The notes below the pieces were generated by a model that saw only the letters and a list, made by a program, of their open reading frames with translations, had not been told where the DNA came from and did no database searches. DNA of 64,000 nt from Uranotaenia lowii (Eukaryota; Arthropoda; Insecta; Diptera; Culicidae). The stretch spans positions 116,789,003-116,853,002 of the forward strand of contig NC_073693.1 of NCBI RefSeq assembly GCF_029784155.1, given 5' to 3'. The position numbers and the translations under genes were made by a program. This document shows positions 12,511-23,541 of this stretch, piece by piece (the stretch's first letter is position 1; each line of letters starts with the position of its first letter).

Positions 12511-12768
12511 ACTTTTTTCTGTCTTCCATTTCTTCTCTCTTTACAAACACACAATCAATGGCGAAACTACTTACGAACCGGTGAAAAAAAAACCATACAG
12601 CTTCATTACCAGACGGACAAAGAGCTGGGGCTATCTGCGGAATGGAACCTTCGATGGGATGATAGGTGCCCTGGCCCGACGGGAAGTCGATATCGGGGGG
12701 TCACCATGTTTCTTCCGGCAGGAACGGCACCGGGTGATCAGCTACACGACTCGGTCCTTCATCGAGCG
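12511..12768 (+). CDS. ionotropic receptor exon A (end of lobe S1), Ir75/Ir64a type
   Basis: The exon encodes ...TKSWGYLRNGTFDGM, then IGALARREVDIGGSPCFFRQ and ISYTTRSFIER. The pattern SWGY-x-NGTFDGMxGAL-xRxEVDxGGSPxFFR is that of the ligand-binding lobe before TM1 in insect variant ionotropic receptors, which form ligand-gated cation channels in sensory-neuron membranes. The donor at 12769 (CG|GTAAGT) splits an Arg codon after two bases. The 5' border is uncertain: an acceptor after 12510 (TTTTTTAG) is used here, but AGs at 12600 and 12612 are alternatives. Earlier exons, with the N-terminal domain and signal peptide, were not identified upstream. Confidence 0.78.
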
Positions 12769-13598
12769 GTAAGTTGCCTTCTGGATGAAAGACGGAACGA
12801 AATGGAACGGTTTCGATAAAGTTGCCATTCACTTCTTTCTTCCCCAATCTTGTGTGTATAGATTTTATCGGGAAGGGTTGATGGACGATATTGATAAACT
12901 GCTTAGCTGCTACAAAGAAGATGGATGTCTCCATTCAGCTGAAATATGGGCAATTATGCTTTCGTTTTTTTTTGATTGAGCAGTTTCGAAATAGATTGAT
13001 GGGGACCTAGGAGAGCTACCATTAGAGGACAATAATTTTATGATTATTGATTCTGTCTACAATTTTGAGTAATTTATCATTTTTGATCATCTCTCCTCTC
13101 TGGAGCCACCAATGGAGCTTCTTTAAAACTATTTATACTAATTCAAATTTCTAGATGGCATGGAGTTTAAACTCTATAATGTTGAAAAAGCAAATGAATT
13201 ATTTTGCGATGCAAACCACGTGCTTGGTTATTTTGTATGACAACGTTCATTCGGAAATTTTGTTAACTCTTATTTTTTGTGGATCTATTTTATTCAATCA
13301 ATAACTTGGAAATTTTCCTTAAATTTCTATTGGCTATTTTCCAAAAATGCAGTGCAAAAAAGGAGCCTAATTTCTATTTGATAATATTAACATTGTCTTA
13401 AAATAATTTAGGAGCTTACTTCAAAAAAATAAATTTATTTAAAAAATGTATTTTAATTTATAAATAGAAGTGGTTTGATCATAAGTAGTGTCCTAGAACT
13501 TCACTGCAATGCGTTAACCGGAAGGGCAAACTATTTTTTTTTTCTGCAATCCACATCTCACAATTCTTTTCCGTATTCTGTCTCGTAAAACTTTCCAG

Positions 13599-13750
13599 TC
13601 CGTGTTTCATCTTCCGGCACCCGAAGCGTCAGAACTCGATGAGGAATCCTTTCCTGCTGCCGTTCGAAACGATAATCTGGTATTTGATGGTGATTTGCGG
13701 TGCTCTGCTGGCGGTGGTCCTTTTTTGCAGCCTCTGCATCGAAGATTCAG
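13599..13750 (+). CDS. ionotropic receptor exon B (transmembrane segment 1)
   Basis: Acceptor CTTTCCAG|TCC supplies the third base of the Arg codon opened by exon A, giving ERPCFIFRHPKRQN, the loop just before TM1 that is conserved in Ir75-group receptors. Then come NPFLLPFETIIWYLMVICGA and LLAVVLFCSLCIEDS; the second stretch with IIWYLMVICGA forms a hydrophobic helix of about 23 residues. The donor at 13751 (TCAG|GTAAGA) leaves one base. The 830-bp intron before it shows nothing else. This and exon A are the strongest host-gene evidence in the window. Confidence 0.82.
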
Positions 13751-13848
13751 GTAAGATTTTCCCCTGTCGGTGCTACTGCATTCCAATAATGCACTTCCAG
13801 GGTTTTGTTGGGATTCAGTACGGGAGAATGAAAAATGATCATAAATAG

Positions 13849-13947
13849 AAGATTGCTTGATTCGCTGGAGCCATTCGGAGGAAAAACTTTCCCGGGAACG
13901 TGACTCGCTGGAGCTCCTGTTAGAAGACGAGCTTTGGAAAGATCTAC
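13849..13947 (+). CDS. ionotropic receptor exon C (start of extended cytoplasmic loop)
   Basis: This 99-nt candidate exon follows a 98-bp intron. It begins with two bases that complete the codon left by exon B and encodes EDCLIRWSHSEEKLSRERDS followed by LELLLEDELWKDL, charged and helix-prone. It ends at C|GTAAAT, leaving one base, which is the phase exon D needs. The acceptor (AAATAG) lacks a clear pyrimidine tract, so this exon rests mainly on phase agreement and an open frame. Without a splice here, the frame ends at a stop near 13998. Confidence 0.5.
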
Positions 13948-16900
13948 GTAAATACTCGAGCTTCCGGAAGGGTTACATTTATTGTTTCAAGGAACCTTAA
14001 AAAAAGGGAAACACAAGTTTTGAGCTTTAAAAAATCGTTCGTGACACTTTCTTTTACAGGTTGGTGTGATTGATGGATAAAACTGCGCCATGCAAACTCT
14101 ATTTTTCAGACAGGAGTGTCAGAAGCTTTACAACTGTAGTAATTCAACCCTCAAAAGTGTACTTACATACAACTTTTGACCCACTGGATTGGTTTAAATT
14201 TATCATGTTTTCGGTCTTATCAATTTAAAATACTTAAACATTATTATAATCGATAATTCGGTGATTATTTGAATCATTTATCAAGAAATGCACTTTTATG
14301 TCAAAATTAGGGTTTTCGATCTTCTGGAAAAGATCGATGCCCGAGATCGATTTAGCTGAATGGATCGATTCACCTAAAAAATCGAAGCAAAAGGATCGAT
14401 CATTTATTTTTTTTTAAACAGGGGTGCTGTCTGAGAGCTGCTGAAGTAAATAGTAAAAACGGAAAGCTCATACATTTGAATATCAAATTTATGAGCAATA
14501 AATAACATATGTTTTTAAATTCAACATCAGAATGTTTAATTTTTCATGACTTTGGTTGAGTGCTTATGGTATTTCAAGAACATAATAAATATATACATTT
14601 CTCCATGCGACAGACTTTCAAGTTCAAATTACATACGCGTTAGATATAAGGTAATAAGTTAATAAGTTTAAATATTGCATGTAAATTGACTGAATAAAAC
14701 AATTAAACCATTTTAAGTCAGTTCACGTGGTGCAATTCTTTTTTTGGAAAGTCTACAGATTTTTTTTGTCCATCTTGGAAGTAAAATTTAAAGATGTTAA
14801 AGAGAGGATGATTTGTTAAAAGCTTTTGAGCTTTAAATTTATTCTGTTTTGATTAGCGAAGCATCAGACAGAAAATTGTACGGTGATGGACATACGCGGG
14901 AGTAAGACGAACAAGTCGTACAGAAATTGAACTATCAATGTTAATATAATTATCCAGAGGATAAAACAGTCCCTCCCACTCCTAAAGAAGCGTATGGGGT
15001 GGAGGTTGGACCCAAATGGGCCAATGGGACCATCACAAAAAAAAAAAAAAAAAATTAGGAGATTTTGTGCGTTTACAGATTTTTATTTAATCCGTTTTTT
15101 AACACCATCAATTCAGCCACAGGAAACGTATTCAGCTATCATCTGGAAGGCTGAAGTTCAATTCTCCAAGCATTCAAATATCTCAAGCATAATTTTCATA
15201 AAGAATAGATGCAATATTGAAATATTAATTTGAGGAATCTATGGTAGATAAAAAATGAATGCCTTTTCATTAGAAATACTTTTTATTGTCGTCTCATTTT
15301 AAAGCAGAACAGCCATCTATCGAGCATCAACTATGAAACTTGAATGTTTCGAGAAGAACTTAAATTTTGAGCTAAAGAAAATGATTAATTCAAGGCTGAG
15401 TGACCGTTCTATGAAAGTTAGATAAAAGTTCAGGTTTTCCTTAAGGGGGGGGGGGGGGGTAGGGTCTAACACATGGGTGGCCAAAACATGGCCCGCGGGC
15501 CACATGTGGCCCGCGACCAACTTTTTGTGGCCCGCAAAGCTCATTTTGGAAAAGCCATTTTTTTAAGAATTGATCGATTTTCTTGGTCTGCGTATATCAT
15601 TTGGAAAAATATATCTCAATCTACTCTAACCAAATTCAAAACAAAGATATGAAATTCTCTTTAAGTGATATAACCCAAGGAGTAAAAGTGTTTAAAAACA
15701 TGTTTCGAGAAAACACGCTTTTAAGTTGTAGTGTTTGCCCATTTTCCAAACATTTTTTGAACATTTGCAATTTTCTTTCGAACGTAAAAGAATGCGAATA
15801 AAATTTTGAAAATCTAAAAAAGTAACATGGAGAATCGTTTGGCATTATTTACTCAAAATCGATTTTTTTTTGCTTTTATACCCCTTTGGCTCTGCGGGCC
15901 TCATATAATTTTACAAAAAAGGTTACCGTCACTGTATAAAAATAACAATTACCATTACAATTTTTAAATTATCAAAAAAGTACGGTATTTGACACACAAT
16001 CTGTTAATTCCATCACACATTTTCTAATTTTTCTCCATTAGGTTTTGGTGACTACATACATATCATTGGTATGAGGAGCATTCAAGCGGACTCTAGTTTT
16101 AATATTGAGGAGTTAAGATAGCCTCTGAGAAAAGTAAATCGTATCGAAATCGTAAAAAGTCACCGAAGCATATTAGCATAATTAAAGTTATAGATTTACA
16201 ACAACTTCAACCATTTGTAACATGAATTCTTTTTCAACAACGTCGTTCATCCATCCAAATTTTCTATCTTTTGCAAATAATGTAAAATATCGAAAATTTG
16301 ATATGAAAATTTTTCCTATTTGATATTGTTCTTATAGCTTTATCAGGAAAGGGTATATTTATGAACATTAAACCAAATCCAAATATATTTTAATTGGCAT
16401 CTTGCTCTGTATTTATGAAGACCAATATTGAAGAACGAGACAGAATTTAGAGTTGAGTAGTGAAATTCAACTAGAACCGGTTTCTTACTGACAAATCTCT
16501 CAAAAGACCAGTTTTTTAAAAAAAAAATTTTGAATGGAAAAAGGTGCATTGTTTAAAAAAGACTCAAATTTGTATTCTTCCTGTTCATAGAAGGCTTTCC
16601 AAATTCACTTGTCAAACCGAGACATTGAAAAATTGTAAAGAGTTGGATTGAGTTTAGGTTGAGGTCAGTACTTTGATAAATCAATATTCAAGATATAACT
16701 AGAGTCCGTTGGAAAAAATTTCTTTTAAACGTCAAATGCTTGTTAACGCTACTTTTTTTTCAACAATACCATTCTGCGTTTATTTATTTGTTTATCAAAT
16801 TTTTCCTAAGAAAAAGGTGAACTTCAAAACTTTGGAAGATGGGCGTTCTTTGTTTATATTGAGATTTAATGGATTGACGTACATACATAAGTTGGGAGCG

Positions 16901-17439
16901 ATAATTCATTTCGTATTGCGTAATATTTATACTATTTTTTTAATCAAGTAAGATTTGTAAATATATGCAAGTAACTAAAACGACTTATTAAGATAAATCT
17001 ATACTGAGGTTTCCAGAATTTTTCCAGCACGTATCCGAGCCGAAAAAATCCGGATTATTTTCATCTAAAAACCTGGCAAAATCCGGGTTTTTGATTTTTA
17101 AATTGTCGACCAAACCTCCAGGCAATATCGAAAGCAAATCAGTAACAAAAAACCCGATTTAATACACTTAACAGTGGATTGGAGCCTTTCTAACAGAGTT
17201 TAAATTATATTTGGAAATATATAAAATAATATAGAATATACATGATAGATTCCTTCCCTCTGAATCATATAAGTATGATTTCAGATATTCAAACACGAAA
17301 AATTCCAATCTCAATATAAAAAAATGATGCCTGATACGTTTTTTTGGGGAAAAGCGAACTGGTATGTAAGGAGCTCATTTTATGTATGGAAAGAATGGTA
17401 TTTAAACAGTAGAATTTCCAAGATTTATAACACGCTGAA

Positions 17440-17510
17440 ATGGTGCCGTGGTAGCAACCAGAACTTTCACGTTGCTGGTCACGGTTCGAATCTTACTGTT
17501 TTTTTATGCT
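17440..17510 (+). other. tRNA-like sequence (degenerate, SINE head or pseudogene)
   Basis: GCCGTGGTAGCAACC resembles box A and CACGGTTCGAATCTT resembles box B; the stretch is followed by T-rich sequence. The T-stem is mispaired and no acceptor stem closes, so I do not call a tRNA gene. A similar degenerate stretch with GGATAGCGCTTGC and GGTTCAATTC is at about 20160-20215. Confidence 0.35.
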
Positions 17511-17794
17511 TTTTTTTTACTGAATAAGTAAAACCAACTACAATATTGATGGATAGCCGTGACGCGTGCCCTAGCATGATACCTTTTTTAGAGCTCAACC
17601 ATGCATAGAGGAAAAATTCCCACAAAAGGAGGGGAAAGTAATATGACTATTAAATGATTAATCTCATTCTGTAAACTAAATCTGAAATCTTATTCTGATT
17701 CTAAAGTTTGAATTTTGAGTTACAACACTTAGTCTAATATTTGAATATAAGTTCCAATTTCAAATTCCAGGTTGATCTTTAATCCAAATTCTTA

Positions 17795-18509
17795 ATCAGA
17801 ATTCTAAATCTGAATTCTCAATCTGAATTCTGAATCTGAACTCTGAATTTGAATTCTAAATCTGTATTCTGAATCTGAATTCTGAATCTGAATTCTGAAT
17901 CTGAATTCTGAATCTGAATTCTGAATCTGAATTCTGAATCTGAGTTCTGAATCTGAATTCTGAATCTGAATTCTGAATCTGAATTCTGAATTCTGAATCT
18001 GAATTCTGAATCTTAATTCTGAATCTGAATTCTGAATCTGAATTCTGAATCTGAATTCTGAATCTGAATTCTGAATCTGAATTCTGAATCTGAATTCTGA
18101 ATCTAAATTCTGAATCTGAATTCTGAATCTGAATTCTGAATCTGAATTCTGAATCTGAATTCTGAATCTGAATTCTGAATCTGAATTCTGAATCTGAATT
18201 CTGAATCTGAATTCTGAATCTGAATTCTGAATCGGAATTCTGAATCTGAATTCTGAATCTGAATTCTGAATATGAATTCTGAATCTGAATTCTGGATCTG
18301 AATTCTGGATCTGAATTCTGAATCTGAATTCTGAATCTGAATTCTGAATCTGAATTCTGAATCTGAATTCTGAATCTGAATTCTGAATCTGAATTCTGAA
18401 TCTGAATTCTGAATCTGAATTCTGAATCTGAATTCTGAATCTGAATTCTGAATCTGAATTCTGAATCTGAATTCTGAATCTGAATTCTGAATCTGAATTC
18501 TTAATCTTG
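17795..18509. repeat. 13-bp tandem satellite, array 1 (about 54 copies)
   Basis: The unit is GAATTCTGAATCT, itself made of a 6-mer CTGAAT and a 7-mer CTGAATT, and carries one EcoRI site per copy. Copies in the middle are almost identical; the left edge is degenerate. One unit near 17990 is shortened. The minus strand is open in more than one frame because 13 bases shift the frame every copy: the repeat peptide (FRFRIQIQNSDSE) is the same in each frame. This accounts for the 278- and 138-residue overlapping ORFs, which I do not consider genes. Confidence 0.95.
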
Positions 18510-18965
18510 TAAATCTCATTTTGATTGTTTTGCATCACACGGTTTTCAACATTGAAATTTCTTTCATCCAAATTTTTTTTTATGATTTCGGATTTTACAA
18601 CTTTTAATAGTATGGTTTTACCCCTAAAAGTATGCAGCAAACTTAATTTCAGAAAAATTGTGAAAAAAAGTTTTCACAAAACAAAATCGTGTTTTCATGC
18701 GTAATGATCTTTAAGTCATCGCAAATTTATCAAAAACTGTGCAAATTGGTATTCTTGGAGAAACAATTCCAGAATTGAAAATTGATAAAGTGAGGAGAAA
18801 TTTTACGGATGATGAAAAGAGCGAAAGAACATTTTTGCAAGGAAAATTTATTAACGTACACCATACTTTACCTCGCAACATCCAGCTTCATCAATTTTTA
18901 ATTCTGATATTCTTTCTCCATGAATCTAAATTTTTCACCGATATGCCGAAAATAAATTTACAAAA
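18510..18965. other. unique spacer between the two satellite arrays
   Basis: This 456-bp stretch has no tandem structure. A 77-residue plus-strand ORF at 18739-18972 (starting MQIGILGETIPELKID) runs into array 2 and has no recognised domain. Confidence 0.6.
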
Positions 18966-19775
18966 ATTCTGAATCTGAATTCTGAATCTGAATTCTGATT
19001 CTGAATTCTGAATCTGAATTCTGAATCTGAATTCTGAATCTGAATTCTGATTCTGAATTCTGAATCTGAATTCTGAATCTGAATTCTGAATCTGAATTCT
19101 GAATCTGAATTCTGAATCTGAATTCTGAATCTGAATTCTGAATCTGAATTCTGAATCTGAATTCTGAATCTGAATTCTGAATCTGAATTCTGAATCTGAA
19201 TTCTGAATCTGAATTCTGAATCTGAATTCTGAATCTGAATCTGAATTCTGAATCTGAATTCTGAATCTGAATTCTGAATCTGAATTCTGAATCTGAATTC
19301 TGAATCTGAATTCTGAATCTGAATTCTGAATCTGAATTCTGAATCTGAATTCTGAATCTGAATTCTGAATCTGAATTCTGAATCTGAATTCTGAATCTGA
19401 ATTCTGAATCTGAATTCTGAATCTGAATTCTGAATCTGAATTCTGAATCTGAATTCTGAATCTGAATTCTGAATCTGAATTCTGAATCTGAATTCTGAAT
19501 CTGAATTCTGAATCTGAATTCTGAATCTGAATTCTGAATCTGAATTCTGAATCTGAATTCTGAATCTGAATTCTGAATCTGAATTCTGAATCTGAATTCT
19601 GAATCTGAATTCTTAATCTGAATTCTGAATCTGAATTCTGAATCTAAATTCTGAATCTGAATATGAGTTCTGAATCTGAATTTTGAATTCTGAATTTTGA
19701 ATCCTGAATTCTGATTCCTAAACCTGTATCCTGAATTTGAAAACTGAATCTGAATTCTGCATCTGAAATTGAATC
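18966..19775. repeat. 13-bp tandem satellite, array 2 (about 56-60 copies)
   Basis: The same unit and orientation as array 1. Two early copies read CTGATTCTGAATT, one copy near 19235 lacks seven bases, and the right edge from about 19660 decays into longer irregular units. The interior copies are essentially identical, a sign of recent expansion or homogenisation. Confidence 0.95.
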
Positions 19776-19930
19776 TAAATTATGTATGAGTATGTAGAAA
19801 TGAAAAAAAAACATAAATTCATTCTTCAACACGAGTAAAAAAAACGAGGGTCATAAGATCTTCATATAAATTCCCCCCCAACGCAGTTTCCTGTACGGCT
19901 CTGCATTTTGTTGACACCCGGCATGGCTTT

Positions 19931-19968
19931 AGACACTATAATTTCATAAATGAAATTATAATGTCTAT
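19931..19968. repeat. short perfect hairpin
   Basis: TATAATTTCAT and ATGAAATTATA are exact inverted repeats around a two-base centre, with GACA/TGTC continuing the stem. It may be a MITE relic or a cruciform-prone site; it is too AT-rich for a terminator-type reading. Confidence 0.6.
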
Positions 19969-21943
19969 AGGCATGGCGGACTCTGAAGGAAACGCCCATC
20001 CGCCATTTGCTGCATTGAAAAGCAAGAAGTGTAAGATATAAACACTGTTGCCGTATTTGCCCCAGCAGACTGAGAAACTGCCCAGACCACGGTGCGTCTT
20101 AGTAATGCCTTTTACCTATTTGAGTTTGAGCCGCTTTCAATCAAGCGTGCCGATGGTTTATTGGATAGCGCTTGCAACTTGGGATCTGAAGGGTTTTGGT
20201 TCAATTCTCGAGTTAATAAAAATATTATTTTTTTATTTTGATTATCTTCAATTTATAAATGATTGCTGGTGCTGCTGCTTCGAGGCGCCACTAGCAACTT
20301 TTTTTTATGCCATAATAAGTATGATATGTATTTGGTAAAGAAAACGGTTTCAACTATTTTGTTTTTTTCCCGTTTTTGAAAGGGTTGTGTAGAAAAAAAA
20401 ATGCATTCTTTTGAGACTAAAATCATTTTAATTGTGCAGCCCAGTTTCGCAAAAACGTTCTAGACATTTTTAAAATGGCACATACAAATCCACGGACATC
20501 AACAGAACTCGTCGAGCTGAGTCGATAGGTACCTATAAAGGTATGTCTAAGACCCATAATTAATGATCTCTCAAATCGACCGATAACCAAACCTTTCTGT
20601 TAGAAAGGCAAAAACCGTGAAAAAATGATCATCAAACGTTATCAGCATATTTTAAAACGTATTTTAGGCATTAATCCGAGAATTTTTCAATAAAATTTGT
20701 ATTAAATATCCGGGCAAACCAGGATAAAACCGGGCAATCTGGCAAGCACAACCTTTACTCGATGGCAAATGTTTTTATAGCGCTTTCAAAAATCTGTCGT
20801 TATTATTTTTTTGAATACACCTGAAAATTTATTTTTTGGCCCGCCAGCCAATCTCATTTCTGAAATTTGGCCCGCCTGTTGAAAATGTTGGCCACCCATG
20901 GTCTAACACTTTAAAAAAATTGATTTTTTTATTTTTTTATTTCCTTATTGTAAAACATTTCAAGAATGTTGTGTCAAATTTTCAAGTCAATTGAAGCAAA
21001 ACTGTAGAAATTATAGGCCTTTATCTCCTCCTATCTAAGACTGCAAGAAAGGAAGAGCAGAAAATTCAAACGCGTTTTTCTCGAAAGCACATTTTTAAAG
21101 TCCGTGGACATCGTCATTTGAAAACTACTTATCCGATTCTTTTCAAATTTGGAACATATTTTCTACGTATAGAATACCAGACCCCAACGTTTTTCTTTTT
21201 TGTTTTTTTTACTTTGGGGAGATTTTACAGGTGAAAAATGGCGGATTTTTTCGTAAAAAGGAAAATCGTAGTTTTTACTTCAAAAAACCACAAAAATTTC
21301 ATAAACAAATTTTTAGGTTAAATAAAAACGTTGGGGTCCAGAAAAACATCTATTGAAAATATTTTGCTCTGATTTTTTTGACTTCAGATGATTCTGTGCT
21401 GAGATACAGTGTCCACCGGAAATCCTGTTTTCTAAAAGGCATCCTCGAAAGTGCTCCGTCGCCGGCTCATTTTTCAATATTTTTCTACGAAAAAATTACT
21501 AAATGTTCTTTTAAGAATGCTTTGTATAATGCAAAAAATTTGAATACATTTGTTTGAACGATAGCTCTAGAAAAAATCGTGAAAATGGTGTTTTTTTATA
21601 CCCGTTAGACCCTACCCCCCCCCCCCTCCCCCCTTAAGGAGAGGATAGAGATAAAAAAATTTATATATTGAGTCGGTCTCGATTATACAGTTGGATGACA
21701 GCACCAATAAAAAAAAACAGTCTTTCGGACGGGGCAGCTATCAAAATTCTGCACAAAACTGAATCTCAAAATCTTCGAAATTAATAGAAAAAAAAGTTCA
21801 AAAGATCGAAAGATCGGATCGAAAATAAACCAATTTAATCGATTTTCCCAACGCTAAAGAATCGATCCAAAAAATCGACAATTTGAGTTCAGAAAATCGA
21901 TATCGTAAACATCAATTCAAGATCGACCAATTCTAATCAAAAT

Positions 21944-23539
21944 GATAAAAATTGTATTTTAAAACTCATAAAAACTTTCACTTTTCTTCAAGTTAGAACC
22001 AAGCTGTTTCCAGAGTTGTAGTATGATGTTTAGGGGAAAGGTTTTTTTGAATGGGCCTACGGCCGTTTGACGAAATAGTTGACTAGACAACATATTTAAT
22101 CAATGCATTTTGAGGGTAAAACAATTTGAACATTTGGCAAGTAAGAATTTTATGAATAAACAAACTCAAAAAAGTTTAAAAACTCAAACGAAGTTTTGAT
22201 ACATTTTGATGTAATATTTCGACTTTTACAAATTATACGTAAACAAATTTAAGCTTTTATGATGGTTTCATAATGATGGGAAAGTGGAATAAGAGAGTGT
22301 TTTTGTATGCCCCAATCATGTTTGAAAAAGGCCAGTATCCTAAAATAACAAATTAAAAAGAATAAATATATGATTTTCACCAATCAAATTTCGAATTTAA
22401 GCTCTAATCAACACCTATAGAGAGAATTGAAGAGCTCAAATCAGATTTTATACAGTTTTTCTTATGGATGAATTGCCTTCTTAAAAATTCGATGTTATTT
22501 TTTACTAAATCAAAGTTGACGTTAAAATATTGGGCAGTCACATTTTCTGGCATTTTTGTAAAGTTTAATGTCTGCAATGGTAATTTTCTTGTTGTTTCAA
22601 ATAAATATTGTTCAAAACTTAACGGAATTGGATTAAATAGCATGTTTACAATGAAAGCTTGAAGAGTCGAAAAAAAATTAATGTTTCAAATAGATTCATT
22701 TGGGAAACAATAAATTTATTTAACCGAAACATAAAAATTTGCTAAAATCATGGAAACAGTTATTTCAAAGTCTTCAAATATCTGAACTCGATTTAAAATG
22801 TTTATTTCCGAAATCCATCCGAAAATGGTTATTTATCAGTGTTCAGCACCGCTAGCTGAAAGATTATCGACACTAAAAGAAATCGCTTACTCGATCAAAG
22901 TTGATCCACTAAATATTGCCAAAGAAGATCAAGCGATAATCGCTTTCGAATGGAACGGAAAATAGTCGAAGCAAAATTAAAACAAAATACACACGTTAAT
23001 AAATTTTAAGAAGATGTCAGTTCTTATAGAAAGTTAGGGGAGAGTGAGGTAACGTGGGTCACTCTGAATATTTCAGATTTGTCTTGAGGTAAATATCTCA
23101 ATCCAACTGTCATCATCATCGCTTTGCGAAAGCATATTTTTCTATATGTTGTTGACTGAAATTCGCGTCATATGCTTCTTTTATTTACCACGCTTAAAAT
23201 ATTACAAAAAAAACTTACTTACACAATTAAACAAACACCCGCTAATTGCATCGACGAGGAACCTAAAGCTCATAACAAAAAGATACTCAAACGCTTATGA
23301 TCTTAGTTTTGTCATGTTCTTCCACGTGGAAATGGAAATTTTTGATAAAACATCAATTAGTCACTCAAAAGCAACCAATTTGCAAAACATAGCTTGTGGG
23401 AAATCATGGGTCACATTTTGTGGGGTATGTTGGGCCACCTATATTTTTATGTTTAAATACAAATTCAGTACTTAACATACGTTTTTTATATCTGTAAATT
23501 TTTCTTGTGCTAAATGAAGAATATTTTGTCCATCCTAAA
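21944..23539. other. AT-rich stretch without a recognisable gene
   Basis: Small ORFs at 22404-22662 and 23146-23475 show no domain. GGGGAGAGTGAGGTAACGTG at about 23038 resembles the start of a known style of inverted-repeat element, but I could not find its partner. Confidence 0.45.
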
Positions 23540-23541
23540 TA

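Larger units (their letters stand above)
16990..20756. mobile_element. split copy of a small CCGGG-rich element
   Basis: The left piece (16990-17170, with CCAGCACGTATCCGAGCC and GTCGACCAAACC) resembles the reverse complement of about 50200-50300. The right piece (20690-20756, with GGATAAAACCGGGCAATCTG) resembles the reverse complement of 49910-49960. The two ends, about 0.4 kb apart at 50 kb, are 3.6 kb apart here with the satellite arrays between. This suggests the arrays grew or inserted within it. Identity is moderate, so borders are approximate. Confidence 0.4.
15472..20900. mobile_element. 5.4-kb hAT-like composite (third shell)
   Basis: Termini are CATGGGTGGCCAAAA and its reverse-complement partner TTGGCCACCCATG, with repeated TGGCCCGC blocks just inside both ends. 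A perfect 8-bp duplication GTCTAACA lies at 15464-15471 and 20901-20908. These are hAT-type hallmarks. No transposase gene survives; the interior holds two satellite arrays, a tRNA-like stretch at 17440-17505 and pieces of another small element (16990-17170 and 20690-20756). Confidence 0.7.
15445..21633. mobile_element. TTAA-flanked element with G-run/C-run ends (second shell)
   Basis: TTAA at 15441-15444 and 21634-21637 flank a G-rich end that leads into TAGGGTCTAAC and its reverse complement GTTAGACCCTA before a C-rich end. TTAA duplication is typical of piggyBac-type transposition, though the termini differ from the CCC...GGG form. The shell proper is about 0.75 kb because its left end is interrupted after 19-27 bp by the element at 15472-20900. 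The mixed poly-G runs may be miscounted by sequencing. Confidence 0.5.
14308..21935. mobile_element. outermost shell of a nested set: hAT-like element
   Basis: The left end reads TAGGGTTTTCGATC; the right end, reverse-complemented, reads TAGAATTGGTCGATC. Flanks are GTCAAAAT at 14300-14307 and ATCAAAAT at 21936-21943, seven of eight bases alike. Inside the borders both sides carry GATCGAT-rich sequence and a GTGCTGTC/GACAGCAC pair, supporting one element. It has been split by the element at 15445-21633. No transposase is seen. Base composition of the shell alone is about 1.4 kb. Confidence 0.5.

Noticed and set aside
17804..18640. 278-residue Ser/Asp/Gln/Arg-rich minus-strand ORF
   Set aside because: It is the translation of the 13-bp satellite; other frames are open too and give the same repeat peptide, with no start context or host-like flanks.
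17795..19775. Regular repeats taken for a CRISPR-like array
   Set aside because: Units are 13 bp, directly abutting, with no spacers; the genome is eukaryotic.
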